A DNA stretch of 64,000 nucleotides from Mycoplasmopsis bovis PG45 (GCF_000183385.1 NC_014760.1:1-64000), one strand, 5' to 3'. Positions 19,967 to 31,640 are shown, counted from the first letter of the stretch. Program-made: numbers and translations. Notes: generated by a model from the sequence alone, not told the origin.

Positions 19967-20629
19967 ATGTTAATAGGAATAAGCGGAATGATAAGTAGTG
20001 GAAAAAGCACATTAACATCAAAATTGCACAAGCATTTTAAAACTTCATTAATGCTTAAAGAGTATGCTGAAGACAGCGAAGTGTTCAACACATTTTTAAA
20101 ATGATTGTATGAAAAGCAACCAAATTTAACAATTGGTTTTCAGTCATATGTTGTGGAAAATCACACGACCAAATTAGGTGAGTTAATTTCTGAGTTTAAT
20201 CAACAAAATAAAGACTGACACACCGATCACATTTTTCTAGATCGTTTTAGCATTGAGCACTACATATTCGCCAATGTGAATTTAAGGCCTAAAGGTCAAA
20301 ATTATTTAGACGGTTATGATGCTTTATTTACTCATTTAATCACTAAGGATGAAACTCCTGATATTGCTATTTACTTAGACATGAGTTGAGAGACATTTCT
20401 TAAAAGAATCTTTGAGCGAGGAAGACAAGTCGAAATTGATAATTTCTATGCTAACGAGGAGTACTTTAAAACTCTTTACAATTTATATAAAGATTTGTTT
20501 ATAAAACAAGCTGAAAAATTTAATTTAGAATACAAAATCATTGAAACTGACAATTTAAATGAAGATGAAGTTTTTGAAAAAGCTTTAGAAATTATTTCAA
20601 ATCACAAAAACACCTTTAAAAGAGGCTAA
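19967..20629 (+). CDS. Deoxynucleoside kinase (dAdo/dGuo kinase family), copy 1
   Basis: This 220-residue protein phosphorylates deoxynucleosides for DNA precursor salvage. It has the P-loop GISGMISSGKST at residues 3-14, the DRF motif before IEHYIFANV, and an arginine lid (RIFERGRQVEIDNFY). Length and motifs fit the mollicute dAdo/dGuo kinase family. An AAGGAG site precedes the ATG. A paralogue follows after one base. The locus is next to a nucleoside importer, consistent with salvage. Confidence 0.9.
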
Positions 20630-20630
20630 A

Positions 20631-21284
20631 ATGATAATCGGCATAAGCGGAATGATAAGTAGCGGCAAGAGTACATTAGTTAAAAAACTAAGTGATTATT
20701 ATCCTAATTCAATCTTTATTGAAGAATTTAGCGAAAACGATCCTGTATTTAATACATTCTTAAAATGGTGTTATGAAAAACAACCAAACACCGATATTGC
20801 TTTTCAGTCATTTTTAGTAGAGTCTTTAACTGATTCATTTTATAAACACAAAAAAGAATTTCTAAAAAACCACAATATTCAAGATGATCATATATTCTTA
20901 GACAGATTTATTTTAGAACACTATATTTTTGCAAAAGCTACTTTGAGCCAAAAGAATAAAAAATATTTTGAAGCATTTGAAAAACTTTTTGTACACATTT
21001 ATGATTCAAAGTGCAATCCTGATTTTGCTCTTTTTTTAGACATCAGTTGACAAACTTTCAAGCAAAGAATATTTCAAAGAGGTAGAAAAGTTGAAATTGA
21101 TAACTTTTATGCAAACGAAGAATATTTTAAATACTTGAACAACATTTACAAAAGTACCTTTGTTGATTTGTTGTCAAAATACAATATACCTTATGTGATA
21201 ATAGATTCAAATAATAAAAGCCATTCTAGCGTTTTATCTGAAGCAATAGCAGCAATTGAAAATCACTTAACAAACAAAAAATAA
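20631..21284 (+). CDS. Deoxynucleoside kinase (dAdo/dGuo kinase family), copy 2
   Basis: This 217-residue paralogue has the same P-loop GISGMISSGKST, a DRFILEHYIFA motif and the lid RIFQRGRKVEIDNFY. It differs from copy 1 through the middle and C-terminal third, so the pair may divide substrates. The ATG is one base after the upstream stop and the two must be co-transcribed. TGA 21048-21050 is Trp. A convergent terminator overlaps the stop. Confidence 0.9.
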
Positions 21285-21306
21285 AATCAGGGTATCCTGA
21301 TTTTTT
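21283..21306. terminator. Bidirectional terminator after the kinases
   Basis: AATCAGG (21285-21291) and CCTGATT (21296-21302) pair around GTAT, flanked by A and T runs. It separates the kinases (+) from the S41-like lipoprotein (-). Confidence 0.8.
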
Positions 21307-21330
21307 ATGTCTATAAAACAGCCCTATATG

Positions 21331-23202
21331 CTAATTTTTGTTTACTATATCTTGAATGAATGAAGCATCAAATAACTTTTCATAATTATTAGATCCATCA
21401 TTATTTTTAGGAAATTCAATGTCAGGGGTAACGCCGTTTTCATAACTATCAAATTTTTTATTAGCAAAAACATTGTTGCTACTTAAAACTATTATATTGC
21501 CTGTAGGTAACACAGACATTTTCAAGTATGAAGCACCACCAGCTGCTTTAAAACCTATTATTTTAGCAATCTTATTATCTTTAACAATACCAGCAAATAA
21601 ATTACCTGAAGAATAAGTTATTGGCGAAGTCAAAAGGAAAAACTTAAAACCCTTCTTAAATGTTTTGGGCTGAATTTTCATAACTTTTTTAGAACCCGAT
21701 TGTGGATTAATCAATTTATAGTGAAATGATTTATTGGTCAGAAAACCCATAAGTTCAAACACAGCATATAAAGAGCCGCCAAGCATATTGGAAAAATCTA
21801 AAACAACATTAGTTATTCCTCTAGATTTATACTCATCAAGTATTGGGCTAAGATAGTCTGTAATTCCATTTATGAGCGCATCAAAACGCACAATTAATGT
21901 TTTATTGTCAGGCGTTAGTGTTGTTGTAATGAAATTATTTGTTGGCCTAGAAGCCATTTTCCTGAATTGAAAATATAGTTTTCAGTATTTTTTTATTCTG
22001 CTTGTGTCATTAAACTCATTGTTTAAATTATCATATTGACTTTCGATTTGATTATATCCATTCATAAACAATTTTGTGTGTAAATCATCCAAGCTGTTTA
22101 TAATTTTATGAACCGTTTTATAGTGTTGTTCGTCTGATTCTAATAAATGAGATTTATGTTTTTCTAAAAGTTTCAAAGCTCAATTTTGATCTTTACCTTT
22201 TATTCCATAGAAGTTATCAAAAAGGAAGTGTAAGAATTTAAATTGGAACTCTTTTAAGTCTTTTGAAAGTTCTTTATTTAACTTACCACTACTTAACTTT
22301 TTTCTATACTCTAAGTTTTCTGGATTATGCAATTTATAAAAACTAAATATTAATATTTCATCGTTATTAAAGTAGAATTGATAAGATGATTCTGCTAAAA
22401 TTAGCTGATTTAAAACAGCAAAAGGAAGCAAAACTTTTCCATTAACCATTTCCATTTTAATACCATATTTTTTTAAATCTATAACAACAGGAGTGTCATT
22501 AATAAGAGATTCATTTTGAATGATAAATCTTAAATTGTGCTCACTTTCTACTGGTAATATAGAGTCTAAAAACCCATAACTTGATAAAGTTAATTGCTGA
22601 TTTTGATAATCAAACTTAAGAGAATGTGACTTATTCAATAGAGAGTTATCAGAAGATGAATTATATTTATTTATAGAGTTAATAGTAAAAATACTATCCT
22701 TATAAAATCATTCAATTTTCTTGTGTAGGTTATAAAATTTGGACTGGTAATTAACATTGTGATAACTTTTGTCAATATCAATTATGCCATCTGAAATTTT
22801 TAAAAAATCATCAATTGAAACATAATTTATGCCATTAATATTGTAAAAGTTAATTTCACTAATTTTAGGATGAATATATCAATCTAAAGATTTTATTTGA
22901 TAACTTGTTTTTTTAAATGACGGAAAAAGATTTTGAACTTGACTAACAGACTCCTTATAAAGATGATGTTTATCTGGTTGGAAATTAGCATCTTTTGTAA
23001 TTTTTGAATCAACAGACTTTGAATTATTTTTATCGTCATTTTCACTAGCAGATTTTGCTTTATTTTGATTTTTATTAGTTTCGGAAAGTCTATTGTGTGT
23101 GTGTGTGTGCATTACTTTTTGAGCATTAATGCTTTGATTACTGCAACTGATTGCTGGTACTAATAGGCCTGTTGTCAAAAGAAATCCAAGACGCTTTTTC
23201 AT
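21331..23202 (-). CDS. S41-peptidase-like lipoprotein
   Basis: This 623-residue lipoprotein has a signal peptide ending in VPAISC (Cys20), then a polar Asn/Lys/Ser-rich linker with a HTHTH run encoded by a TG/CA dinucleotide repeat. The C-terminal 200 residues resemble tail-specific (S41) peptidases: VVLDFSNMLGGSLYAV, the nucleophile-type SPITYSSGNLFAG and a GVTPDIEFP end, which is characteristic of the family. Catalytic competence cannot be judged, because the canonical Ser-Lys spacing is not obvious. It should be anchored on the outer face of the membrane. Four TGAs join its segments. Confidence 0.78.
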
Positions 23203-23358
23203 TTAATCTCCCGGTTTATAAATCATAAAATTATTTGATTGCAATATTTATTATGATTTTCAATAAATGCACGTTCATCATATGTTAGATGATTGTAATT
23301 TTTAGTGTAGTTAGATGAAAGTTTCCTACTGCCAAGTGCAGAACTTTTTATTTAAAAA

Positions 23359-23442
23359 TTCAAGTGCTCCACAATTAAATTTTACATTAAGTGGTGTTGC
23401 ACTTGAACTTTCATTTATGTGAAAGCCCTATGAAACTTTCAC
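23359..23442. promoter_or_regulatory. Structured intergenic region between psuG and the S41 lipoprotein
   Basis: TTCAAGTGC (23359-23367) pairs with GCACTTGAA (23399-23407), extended by CCAC/GTGG inside. Next, CTTTCA (23408-23413) can pair with TGAAAG (23420-23425), or GTGAAAG (23419-23425) with CTTTCAC (23436-23442). These last two stems exclude each other. The 270-base gap otherwise holds no gene. It may end the psu transcript or regulate the lipoprotein leader. Confidence 0.45.
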
Positions 23443-23472
23443 TTTTAATAGCTATTACAAGCAAAAAATAAT

Positions 23473-24378
23473 TTATTTCAATTTAGAAAACTCAACAGCA
23501 ATTTCGGCCGCAATTTTTGCATTGTTATAAACTAATTGAATATTTGCTTCGAGGCTCTTTCCTTCAGTTAACTCAAGAACTCTAGATAATAAGTATGGTG
23601 TTGTTTTTTTGCCACTAATACCTTCATCATTAGCTTGTTTTACAGCCTTATTTATGTTATCCAAAATATAATCATACTCAAGCCCATATTGCTCAGGAAT
23701 TGGGTTAGCTAAAACAATCCCGCCATTTGTAAACTCTCACTTTTCCTTCATTATAGATGCAACCTCATAAGGAGTGCGAACATTATATGTTGTATTAAAT
23801 TCACTAGATGAAGAATAGAAAGCAGGCAATTTATCAGTGTTATATCCTAGTACTTCAACTCCCTTAGTTTCTAAATATTCTAATGTAAGTCCTAAATCTA
23901 GAATTAATTTTGCACCAGCACAAACCACTAAAACATTATTTGAAGATAATTCTTCTAAATCTCTTGATATATCAAATGTTTTCTCGGCCCCTCTATGAAC
24001 GCCACCAATTCCACCAGTAGCAAAAACGGGAATTCCGACTTTTTGAGCAACTAAAATTGTTCCTGAAACAGTGGTACCACCATTTTTCTTGTTAGCCAAA
24101 ACATATCCAAAGTCTCTTTTACTGGTTTTGATAACATCTTTCAATTTACCTAACTCTTCAATTTGATGGGTTTCTAATCCAACGTGAATTACACCGTTAA
24201 TAATTGCAATTGTGGCCGGAACCGCTCCTTGTTTTCTGATAATACTTTCGACATTAAGTGCCATTTCAATGTTTTTTGGATAAGGCATTCCATGAGTGAT
24301 AATTGTAGATTCTAGGGCAACAACAGGTCTTTTGTGCTTAAGTGCACTTTCAACTTCTTTACTAAAAACTATATTCAT
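23473..24378 (-). CDS. psuG: Pseudouridine-5'-phosphate glycosidase
   Basis: PsuG splits pseudouridine 5'-phosphate into uracil and ribose 5-phosphate. The 301-residue protein has the signature [15 protein letters not shown] near the start, [11 protein letters not shown], the glycine-rich [13 protein letters not shown], and [15 protein letters not shown] 23737-23739 is Trp. It starts two bases after the end of the kinase gene, forming the complete two-step pseudouridine catabolic operon. Confidence 0.95.
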
Positions 24379-24380
24379 AA

Positions 24381-25280
24381 TTAGTTAACCTCCATAAGTT
24401 CTTTCGATAGCGAACTTTTATTTAATTTATCGTTTATTGTCATTAAGCTAAGCAACGAAAATTTTGCAAATGATGCTCCAACTTTTAGTATCTGCATCTT
24501 ATTTATAAGTCCATAAATAAGGCCTGCGCAGAAAGCATCGCCAGCACCAGATGTCGATAATGCTTTTACAATGGTTGGCCTATAAAATTCTACTACTCCT
24601 TCATTATTAGCGTATATACATCCGTTTTCACCATCAGTTATAACAACAGACTTTATCCCTAGTTCAAGAACCTTTGATGCTAAAATAAATAAATCAGTTT
24701 CGGATGTATTTAATAAAGCCTGGAACTCTAACTTATTTCCTTTGAGAAGCGAAATATGCTTTAAAACAGGTTTAAACTTTAAAATTTTCTGACTAGAAAC
24801 AGCTTCAGCAACAATGAATTTATCACTAAAATTCTTGCATAACTTAACAATAAGATATGAACTAAGATTGGCGTCAAGACATAAATATGTTGATTTATCC
24901 AATAATTTTTTATATGCAAACAGGTCATTATAGTCAATAGATTCAGTAATTTTAGTGTCGCTTGCAGCAACATTCATATCTGAGTTGTTATCTATAAGGG
25001 CAACATATTTAGCTGTTTTATAGTCATTTTTGGCTATAAGAATGCTATTTAATGAATCATTTTCTAATTGCTTTTTGATTCAATTTGCTTCCAAATCATT
25101 TCCTACTGCTGAAATTAATGTTGTATCAATACCGGATAGAGCCAAATTTTTTGCAATATTATATGCAACCCCGCCTAAAGAACTATAAATATTTGCAGGA
25201 TTAGAATCTCTTAAAGAAATTTTGTTATTAACCTTTGCATATAGATCGTAATTTATTGAACCAACTACAACAACACTCAT
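24381..25280 (-). CDS. psuK: Pseudouridine kinase (PfkB family)
   Basis: This 299-residue PfkB-family sugar kinase has [14 protein letters not shown] at the start, [24 protein letters not shown] and the PfkB signature [17 protein letters not shown]. Adjacency to psuG identifies the substrate as pseudouridine. A GGAGGG site precedes the ATG at 25280. The upstream region carries a TATAAT shared in opposite orientation with the + strand. TGA 25080-25082 is Trp. Confidence 0.92.
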
Positions 25281-25312
25281 TAACCCTCCAATAATGTTTT
25301 AATTATGCATTA

Positions 25313-25320
25313 ATTATAAT
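25313..25320. promoter_or_regulatory. Divergent overlapping -10 boxes (ATTATAAT)
   Basis: The 8-base palindrome-like ATTATAAT reads TATAAT on both strands (25315-25320 on +, 25318-25313 on -). On the minus strand it suits psuK, with a leader of about 26 bases including the ribosome binding site. Confidence 0.5.
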
Positions 25321-25443
25321 GTACATATGCAACATATTATTGATAAGCAAAACATATTGCTTTTGGATTTTCATAAATGTCCCTGATATGCTTAAATTAC
25401 TTATCTTTATTGTTTAAATTCAAAATTACTATAGAATTTAAAT

Positions 25444-26274
25444 ATGAAAAGTATAGTTAAACCTAAGATCATTTTTGTTGATTTAGATGGCACAACAATT
25501 GATTTGAAGATTAAAGGGCATAAAAGAATAAGTGCCGAAAATTTGGAATATATTAAAAAGGCTAGAGAAGCCGGAATTGAAGTTGTAGTTTCAACCGGAA
25601 GACCGCCTACTAAAGCAACAAATGTGTTTTTAGAACCTATGCAATGTTTAGATAATTTTATTGCTTGAAATGGCGCATACATTAAGCAAGATGGAAAAGT
25701 AATTTACTTTGATAAATTTGAAAAAGATGATGTTGCAAAAATTTATGATGAAATAGTAAAACATGGAATTAGCGTTATTTTTAATTCAGATACTAAAGAT
25801 TTAGCATTTACTCATAACTGACTTATATCAATCGCATTGCGTTGAACAAGGGGAAAAGCTAAAAGATATCAATACTTTAAAAATGACACTGAAATTAACA
25901 AGATGGTGCTATGACATCCAAGTAAAAGCAAGCTACATTCTTTTGCAATGCTATTAAAAGAAAAATACAGAGGTATCTGTGAAATAGCGTTTACCGGAAA
26001 TCGCAATGAAGTATTAGAGATTACACCAAAAGGATCAACAAAAGGTTTTGCTGAAGTAACTTATGCAAAAGCTCGTGGAGTTAGTCCTGAAGAATGTGTG
26101 CACATTGGCGATACTCTTAATGATGCGACATGTGCTAGTCATGTAGGACAACTAATAGCTATGAAAAATTCAACAGTGAGTTTAAAAATAATTGCCGATG
26201 TTATTTCCCCATTCACCAATAAAAAAGCGGGATTAGGAAAAACAATAGAACATTTTTTCTTAAGCAAGCAATAA
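25444..26274 (+). CDS. Cof-type HAD-superfamily phosphatase
   Basis: This 276-residue HAD hydrolase has motif I DLDGTTIDL, motif II STGRPP, a cap domain, and motif IV HIGDTLNDATCASHVG followed by MKNS. Motif IV departs from the usual GDxxND in its surroundings but keeps GD and ND. The Cof group dephosphorylates sugar phosphates and nucleotides or flavin derivatives; the substrate is unknown. No ribosome binding site precedes the ATG, and TATAGA (25430-25435) ends eight bases upstream, suggesting a leaderless start. TGAs are Trp. Confidence 0.9.
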
Positions 26275-26293
26275 AATTTAGTCTCTAAATTTT
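26273..26293 (+). terminator. Hairpin between the HAD gene and the ABC-2 permease
   Basis: A perfect 9-bp stem, AAAATTTAG/CTAAATTTT, has a three-base loop. It overlaps the HAD stop codon and is followed directly by ATAAAGGAGG, the next gene's ribosome binding site. It could attenuate or protect the transcript rather than end it. Confidence 0.4.
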
Positions 26294-26307
26294 ATAAAGG
26301 AGGCCAA

Positions 26308-28284
26308 ATGAGAGCATTTTTTAAAATGCAACTCAAAATTTATTTCCGCTTAGCAAGTTCTTATGTATCACCCTTAGTTATAGGGGCTTTTTATATAATC
26401 TTGGTAGCAGCTGTCAGACTTTCTGTAGGAGCAGCTGATGTTCAAAGAATTTTAGACAGCAACCAATATATAGAGCTATCTGCAAACTTCTGTATGATAG
26501 CAGCTTTTATTATTTCATCATTTGTAACACAAACATTTTTTTATCGATACAAAAATGAGGGCATTGAATACCTTTTGTACTCAAAACCAATCAAGAGAAG
26601 GCAAATATTTTTTAGCAATGTTTTTGCAAGCATAATAGGTCTTGTTATTTCAATGGCACTAATGAGTGCAATGTTCTTTATTAGTCAGCTAATAATACCT
26701 TTTACATTTACAAAAGCATTACTTTCTACTCTGTCATTTTTTGCTGCGGGATTATTATGTGCAGCACTTGCCCTAGGTATAGCATCAATTGCGCAAAATT
26801 TTGTTGAGTCGAAAGTGTTTCAAGTTTTAGTTGCTGTGATGCCTATCTTAGGTATTATGACATTAGGTTTTGTTAAGTTTTCATCAAGCATTGATGTTGT
26901 TCAAACAACTTATCAAGCAGCTAATAGACCAATAATATTAATTCCTAATTCGCCTGATTTAAAAGGTGATTCTTCGAAAGCAGTAGAAAATTTGAACAGC
27001 AGAATTAGATCTCAAAAAGATTTGCTAATTGAAAATCAGACAACTGCAAATATGTTAGAAAATAAAGAAAAGTTAGCCTTTAATCCATTTTCTAAGAAAT
27101 TTAATGTTCAAAAAAGAGAATCAATTGCTGACTCAGCAGATAAATCTAAAAATTCATTTTATTCACGTATATATTGATTGAATTTTAAAGAATACTTTTT
27201 TCCTGCTTTTACAGCATATGACAAAAATTTAAGAAACTGAAATGTATCACTAAGCTACAATTTATTAGACAAAAAAGACAATAAAATAATAAATAAAGAA
27301 ACTGGAGAACTTAATAAAGAAGTAATTAAGTATTTGAAGGATAAGTACAACATTGATATTAATAACCAGATTTTAGTAAAAACTACTGATAATGATTTAT
27401 ATTCATTAGGATATAACATTAGTAATTTTAAAGATATTTTTGACTGAGACAGATTTGAAGACAAACCACTTTTTAGTGTTGGACTTAATGATATTCAAAA
27501 CAGAAACTTTGAAGAGTTTGATGAGTTTACTAAAAAAGTGATTAACATAATTTTAGATAAAAACAAAAAAACTTTTATTAGAAATATTTTATTAAGTGAA
27601 TCATTTTTAGACTTAAAAGCCTATTTAACAGGCACAGTTGATACAGTCAATGCTCTTGAAATTATTAATTTTTTAACTGGATTAACTAGATATGCATTGC
27701 TTAAAGATAAACATAATTTTGAATTAGTTAAAGTTAAAATCAAGGAAAGATCAACTACTGAGAAAAATGATCAGCTTAAAAAGTTATTTAGCCATATTGA
27801 TAAAAAATCTGCAATACTATCTTACGTTCTTTTAGCAAATGCTAATTTTAAAGAATATACATCAGCTATCGATGATTACATTAAAGCTAGATTTGAAACA
27901 AAGAATCTAACTGCTATTCAAAAAACTAGATTAAATAGTTATATTGAAATTATGCGTAAGAGAGCCATAAACGCTTTTAGTCAACTATTTTGAACAGTTA
28001 ATATATTTAACATTATCGGCGAGAAGCAAAATGATAAATTCTTAAATTCTCTTGAAACCAAAAATCTTGTTCCGTATTTATCACAAAGCACAGAAAATTT
28101 TGACAAGTTTAATAGAGAATACAAGCAAAGCATTATTAAGGTTGTTAAATTAAATGATAACTTAATTGAATTAAGTAGAAATAATTATATTGAAACATCG
28201 ACTGCAATTGGAATGACACTCTTAGTGTCATTAACCTTTATAACATTAGGCTATTTACAATTTGAAAGAAAGAATTTTAAGTAA
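26308..28284 (+). CDS. ABC-2 type transporter permease
   Basis: This 658-residue membrane protein has a first block of about six helices (residues 15-200) containing the YLLYSKPIKRRQIFFSN loop typical of ABC-2 exporters, a polar domain of about 400 residues, and a final helix (TAIGMTLLVSLTFITLGYL) before the basic end. The polar domain is probably extracellular. An AAAGGAGG site precedes the ATG, and the ATPase gene starts in its stop codon (TAATG). The cargo is unknown. Confidence 0.85.
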
Positions 28285-29306
28285 TGAAAAAACAATGAAA
28301 TTCAATAGCATCAATATACAAAAAATGGAAAGAAAATAGTCAAATGTTTGCTGAAGCAAAGCATAAGGAGTATAAGAATCCACATTCTGATGTAGCCCTT
28401 TCAATACAACATTTATCAATGATATTCAAAATTGCCCCACAGGTCTATAAAAAAGCTGTAGACGACTTAAGTTTTGAAGTAAAAAAAGGTCAATTCCATG
28501 GCTTTGTAGGTAATAATGGTTCGGGGAAAACAACAACAATTAGATCGATTTTAGGTTTCTATCCTGGTATATTTGGAAAGTTATTTATTAATGGGCTTGA
28601 TTTCACTAATCCTGCCGCCAAGAAGAAAATAGGATATATCCCTGAAGTTAGTATTTTTCCAAAAAATTTATCAGCAACAGAATATCTTTATTCACTTGCA
28701 TTAATGTCTGGCGTTGATAAAAACACTATAAAAGATAAAATAGAACATATAATGAATACATATGGTTTTCATGTGCCAGATATGACTAAAAGCCCTGCAT
28801 TTATGTCATCAGGTCAAAAAAAGTCTATTATGCTAATTCAAGCATTAATTAATGACCCTGAAATTCTAATTTTAGATGAACCTGCTGCCAATTTAGATCC
28901 CAGTTCAAGAATTAAGTTATTTAATACACTAAAACAACTACATTTAGAGGGGAAGACAATTTTAATTTCTAGTCATATTTTGGATGAATTAGAAAAATAT
29001 ATTGATAGCTTCACATTACTTTCTGAAGGAAAATTAGTTTATTCTGGAGCAATTAAAGAGTTAGAAAATAGAACTAAATTTAATATTAAATTAGTAGTTG
29101 ATAACTATGAATTAATTAGGCCTTACTTAGAAGCTAATGATATAAATTATTACTTTGATTCTGACGCAGTGTATTGTGAGATAAAAACTAAAGAGGAAAA
29201 GCTGAATTTAATTCAAGAAATACTCAAGCTAAAATTAGACTTAATTTCAATTTCCGAAAACTATCAACCAGTAATAAGTAGATTTTTTGAGTCAACTAAA
29301 AACTAG
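28284..29306 (+). CDS. ABC transporter ATP-binding protein (ABC-2 exporter partner)
   Basis: This 340-residue ATPase has Walker A GNNGSGKTTT, signature MSSGQKKSIML (in place of LSGGQ), Walker B LILDEPAANLD and switch His in ISSHILDE. The ATG in TAATG, rather than a later Met, is preferred because it is coupled to the permease stop; TGA 28296-28298 is Trp. It has a 45-residue N-terminal extension with basic residues. A terminator follows. Confidence 0.9.
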
Positions 29307-29322
29307 TTGTCAAAACAATTCC

Positions 29323-29357
29323 AAATGGGAAAAACAAAGCATTTTTCCCATTTTTTT
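29323..29357 (+). terminator. Terminator of the ABC-2 exporter unit
   Basis: AAATGGGAAAAA pairs with TTTTTCCCATTT around CAAAGCA, followed by a T run to 29357. Confidence 0.85.
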
Positions 29358-29412
29358 CAACTTTTTCACAAACTTATTAATGAGTGCTTATTGATATTGT
29401 GAAAGGAGATAA

Positions 29413-29760
29413 ATGAATACTACTCTTTACATAAATAATTCAACGGCTGAAATTCCCACTAAGGAAAAAATTAACATCATTAAAACTTTGCGACTTATTG
29501 ATAAAGAAATGGACAAGGCAAAACTAGTCAGAGAAAAATTTAATAATTTGCTAGGACACAAAGATCATTCTACAGAGAACTACAGATCTAGGTTTGTGGA
29601 GACATTGGATTATATGAATAAAGAAAATGCAGAATTTATTAAAAAATACTTTATAAATCAAGATGAATACAGTGCAAAAAACAATATGTCAAAGTCAGCT
29701 TATTATAGACTAAGAAAAGAAGCAATAGAGGAGTTTGTTTACTATTATATTACCAGGTAG
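29413..29760 (+). CDS. Small protein resembling the MG284/MPN403 family
   Basis: This 115-residue soluble, mostly helical protein has a charged N-terminal half and the C-terminal AKNNMSKSAYYRLRKEAIEEFVYYY, which looks like a helix-turn-helix of phage ArpU/sigma type. A strong AAAGGAG site precedes the ATG. The assignment to the mycoplasma family labelled MG284/MPN403 is from memory and tentative. A regulatory role is only suggested by the helix-turn-helix-like end. The next frame overlaps its last 26 bases. Confidence 0.6.
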   Translation: MNTTLYINNSTAEIPTKEKINIIKTLRLIDKEMDKAKLVREKFNNLLGHKDHSTENYRSRFVETLDYMNKENAEFIKKYFINQDEYSAKNNMSKSAYYRLRKEAIEEFVYYYITR

Positions 29761-31156
29761 CATAATAAGTGATTTGAACAATAACACTGTAAATCAGAGC
29801 AATGTGGCAATAATCGATAATAGAGAATTTGTTACTAAGGCAACAGGCATTCATTACGTAGACTGGTCAGACGATTATAAAGCGTTTCGGTTTTTTGAAG
29901 GTTCGTTAAAAGCCCATAAAAATATGGTAAAAAGAGGCGCAATAGAAATAAGAAGAATTTTTAATAGTGACAAGTTTGTTCTTAGATATTGGAGAGTTTC
30001 CCCTACTTCCATTGATGGTGATGAAGATCTAAGTTTTACATTAGCTATTAACAATAAAGTTGTAGAGCAAACATCAGACAATAGACAAAATGTAAAATAT
30101 ACTAACAAAGAGTTAGAGAAAAATTTAGGACGCTATGATTCTCTAATGGATACAAATTACTTCGTAACTAGAACTGGAGACGGTTGTGCAATGCTTCAAG
30201 TTATGACCCTAACATCTGACTATTTAGGATTATCATTTGAGGATTTGGAAAATATTGTAGTAACTTTTCCAATGGATTCATGACGAACAGCGCACGGTCA
30301 TAATTATGATTTTTGAGAAGTTAAGTTTGACAAATTACAAAATAAAAATAAAACCATCAATGCAGTAAATAATCATGCGGTAATAAAAATTCCTGAGTAC
30401 TATAGATTTAGCTTTGATGAATTTGGAAGAACCAATGAAGAGGTTAAATATTTTAATGTAGATGTAAACATCAATCCATTTTCACAAGATTCTAAGTCTA
30501 TTAAACTTGCTGAGATAAAATCAGAAAGCTCGAAACATAAGGAAGAAGGATTCTTTATAAAGGAATGAAAAGGCAATCCAGAATTTAAAGAGAAAGCTCC
30601 AAATCAAGACAGCTTTGATGGTGTTAAAAAGATATGAGAAGCAAACAGACACTTTTTAAAAAATCAATCTTTAAATGATTTAAGAATAGATTCTATTTTC
30701 AATTCTGCTTTGGATATTAATAATTTTTCTGTTGACACTGTCACCACGTCATCGGTATATAACAAAGGAACTGATATAAAGCAGGTTAACATCAATGATT
30801 ATTATGAATTTGACTATAAAAAAGGACAATTAGTCAATTCAGTGTCCGGCACAAATAAAGGTCTATTTATTCCATTCAATTTTAAAGGTAATTTCAATAC
30901 AAGTTATAGATTCATATGAAAAACTAAAGATAAAGGAAAAAACTCAATACATACTGTGCAAATTAATAATAGTCAGAAAGTAACTAGACCAATGCTAGAT
31001 CCATACTCTGGATTAGTCAAACTGAAAGTCAGTGATGAAGTAGCTGATAGTCAGAGAACATATTCATTTAGATTTTTAAGCAGTCAAATAAAAGAAATTA
31101 TTGAGCTGAAAGAAAATCCGTCAACAGAAATGTTTGAAAGGTTTAGAAATGAGTAA
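29735..31156 (+). CDS. Hypothetical protein with uncertain start
   Basis: This 473-residue frame runs through several TGA(Trp) codons to TAA before 31156. It is soluble-looking, without signal peptide or membrane helix, and contains no motif I recognise. Its only upstream start is TTG 29735, placed too close to the GAGGAG of the previous gene; no ATG occurs in frame for about 180 bases, and a stop in frame lies just upstream at 29726. Either a non-ATG start is used, or it is expressed by frameshifting from the preceding gene, or its 5' end has been lost. The next gene overlaps its last eight bases. Confidence 0.6.
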
Positions 31157-31580
31157 AAAAGCCAAACTAATTTTGTTTCCAATATTAGGAACTGTTGGTG
31201 TTGCTGCAACTGTGACGCCATTCGCGGTGCTTTCTATAAAAAAATCTAATAACAATAAAATAACGCCTGCCGAAAACAGCAAAATCGTGAATTATTCGGT
31301 GACTTTCCCAAGTTTGTCACCTACAAATTACTACAAATTTATTAAGTTTGATGATAACAATATACCTTATTTAGAAAATAATGTTGTTTCAGCGATTGTT
31401 AAGGATGTGCTATCTAAGTTATCTGACTATGAAAAAGATATTGACTTTGACTATAAATTTGTTAATCCACAAATGTTAGAAGTTTATTTTAAATTGAATT
31501 TCAATCAAAATCCAGAATTTAAAACATATAAATTGGAGATATCAAAAGACAAAAATTATTCCAAGTTAATTGTTCACTAA
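31149..31580 (+). CDS. Small membrane-anchored protein of unknown function
   Basis: This 143-residue protein has a single N-terminal hydrophobic helix (LILFPILGTVGVAATVTPFAVL, about residues 7-28) without a lipobox cysteine, then a polar domain. The ATG at 31149 with GAAAGG upstream is preferred over a TTG at 31134. It overlaps the end of the previous frame, so the three genes 29413-31580 form a unit. Confidence 0.7.
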   Translation: MSKKAKLILFPILGTVGVAATVTPFAVLSIKKSNNNKITPAENSKIVNYSVTFPSLSPTNYYKFIKFDDNNIPYLENNVVSAIVKDVLSKLSDYEKDIDFDYKFVNPQMLEVYFKLNFNQNPEFKTYKLEISKDKNYSKLIVH

Positions 31581-31640
31581 ATATAGTAGGTTAAAAATAA
31601 GATGAGTTAGATATTGCTAAAATACCTATAAAACAGAGAT

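Noticed and set aside
25012-25022. CTGTTTTATAG as another copy of the intergenic word
   Set aside because: It is inside psuK coding sequence and fits ordinary codons; not counted.
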